A stretch of DNA of 64,000 nt from Aliivibrio sp. S3MY1 (GTDB taxonomy: Bacteria; Pseudomonadota; Gammaproteobacteria; Enterobacterales; Vibrionaceae). Made by a program: the position numbers and the translations under genes. Positions 63,558 through 64,000 of the stretch are shown piece by piece. Every line of letters starts with the position of its first letter. The stretch's first letter is position 1. The stretch covers positions 1-64,000 of the forward strand of contig NZ_JARACO010000017.1 of the NCBI RefSeq assembly GCF_028765575.1, read 5' to 3'. The notes beneath the pieces were generated by a model that did no database searches, was not told where the DNA came from, and saw only the letters and a program-made list of their open reading frames with translations.

Positions 63558-64000
63558 GTGATTCGATTTCAGCAAGTGTCGAAAGCCTATCGTGGCGGTC
63601 GTCCAGCATTACAAAAAGTAAACTTCCATCTCAATCGAGGTGAAATGGCTTTTTTAAGTGGTCATTCTGGTGCAGGTAAAAGTACTTTGCTGAAATTGAT
63701 CTGTGCCATTGAACGCCCAAGTGATGGGAAGATCTTATTTAATGGGCATGACATTACGAAGATCTCTAATCAAGACATTCCTTTTCTACGTCGTAATATT
63801 GGTATTGTCTTTCAAGATCATAAATTATTGATGAATCGAACCGTATTTGACAACGTGGCACTGCCAATGCGAGTGGAATCAGTGAGAGAGAATGACATTA
63901 AACGTCGAGTGTCTGCGGCATTGGATAAAACCGGCCTATTAGATAAAGCCAAAAGTTATCCAATGCAACTATCTGGTGGTGAGCAACAGCGTGTTGGTAT
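63558..64000 (+). CDS. ftsE: Cell division ATP-binding protein FtsE (partial, cut by window end)
   Basis: The first 147 codons are visible. GTG start three bases after the ftsY stop, encoding VIRFQQVSKAYRGGRPALQK as in FtsE. Walker A GHSGAGKST, Q-loop VFQDHKLL and signature LSGGEQQRV are present; the rest runs off the window. FtsE with FtsX controls septal cell-wall hydrolases through EnvC. The tight ftsYEX order supports the identity. Confidence 0.95.
   Translation, partial: MIRFQQVSKAYRGGRPALQKVNFHLNRGEMAFLSGHSGAGKSTLLKLICAIERPSDGKILFNGHDITKISNQDIPFLRRNIGIVFQDHKLLMNRTVFDNVALPMRVESVRENDIKRRVSAALDKTGLLDKAKSYPMQLSGGEQQRVG

Overview
The window reads as a chromosome segment of a marine gammaproteobacterium of the Vibrionaceae, most likely Aliivibrio (Vibrio) fischeri or a close relative. 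The reasons are low GC, gene orders shared with Vibrio cholerae (ilvY/ilvC-ubiK-vexB-vexA-vexR; gor-rlmJ-prlC; cyaY-lptM-lysA-dapF-DUF484-xerC; hslR-hslO-pckA; gspC to gspN-nudE-cysQ-nfuA), and a ribosomal operon ending tRNA-Thr-5S. This is inference from gene content and order; no search was run. I see no prophage, transposase, integron or CRISPR array. It is mostly core chromosome with small accessory pockets.

Layout. 1-302: tail of an rrn operon (tRNA-Thr, 5S, terminator). 314-2865: divergent ilvY/ilvC with an IlvY-type operator. 2891-8063: ubiK, then a VexRAB-like RND efflux operon whose TetR regulator has a 22-bp palindrome just upstream of its start. 8212-10718: rep helicase convergent with a cytochrome c5. 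10939-11639: five-tRNA operon Arg-His-Pro-His-Pro made by a tandem duplication. 12149-17546: dipeptide-type ABC importer with a fused double ATPase. 17785-19371: BCCT osmolyte transporter. 19429-22035: DEDDh exonuclease with a cNMP/CBS/nucleotidyltransferase protein. 22222-24083: three poorly characterised genes (SPOR-like protein, overlapping 87-aa protein, His-tailed protein). 24170-28784: gor, rlmJ, prlC, the last with a sigma-32-like promoter. 28939-33288: cyaY, lptM, lysA, dapF, DUF484, xerC. 33459-38997: yigL, pldB, an EAL-HDOD protein, an AsmA-like protein. 39177-42458: pckA, hslO, hslR, with a second sigma-32-like promoter before hslR. 42738-54121: complete type II secretion operon gspC to gspN, without the prepilin peptidase. 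54131-56241: nudE, cysQ, nfuA. 56335-58765: recG and a DUF2500 protein. 59084-60540: an accessory pocket holding a membrane-anchored HEPN-like protein, an unannotated 26-aa hydrophobic peptide gene and a YecH-family gene. 60623-64000: MarC-family protein, DUF1145, rsmD, then ftsY and the start of ftsE.

How the genes work together. The largest functional block is the type II secretion machine, in canonical order with tight or overlapping junctions. The efflux and peptide-import operons are self-contained. Two heat-shock-type promoters serve prlC and hslR-hslO, whose E. coli or Salmonella relatives belong to the heat-shock regulon.

I found no clearly new multi-gene system. The items best worth a second look are the 26-aa peptide gene, the HEPN-like membrane protein, the two long imperfect inverted repeats sharing a core at 25611-25745 and 28789-28933, the direct repeats before the YecH gene, the palindrome at vexR, and the His-tailed protein at 23496.
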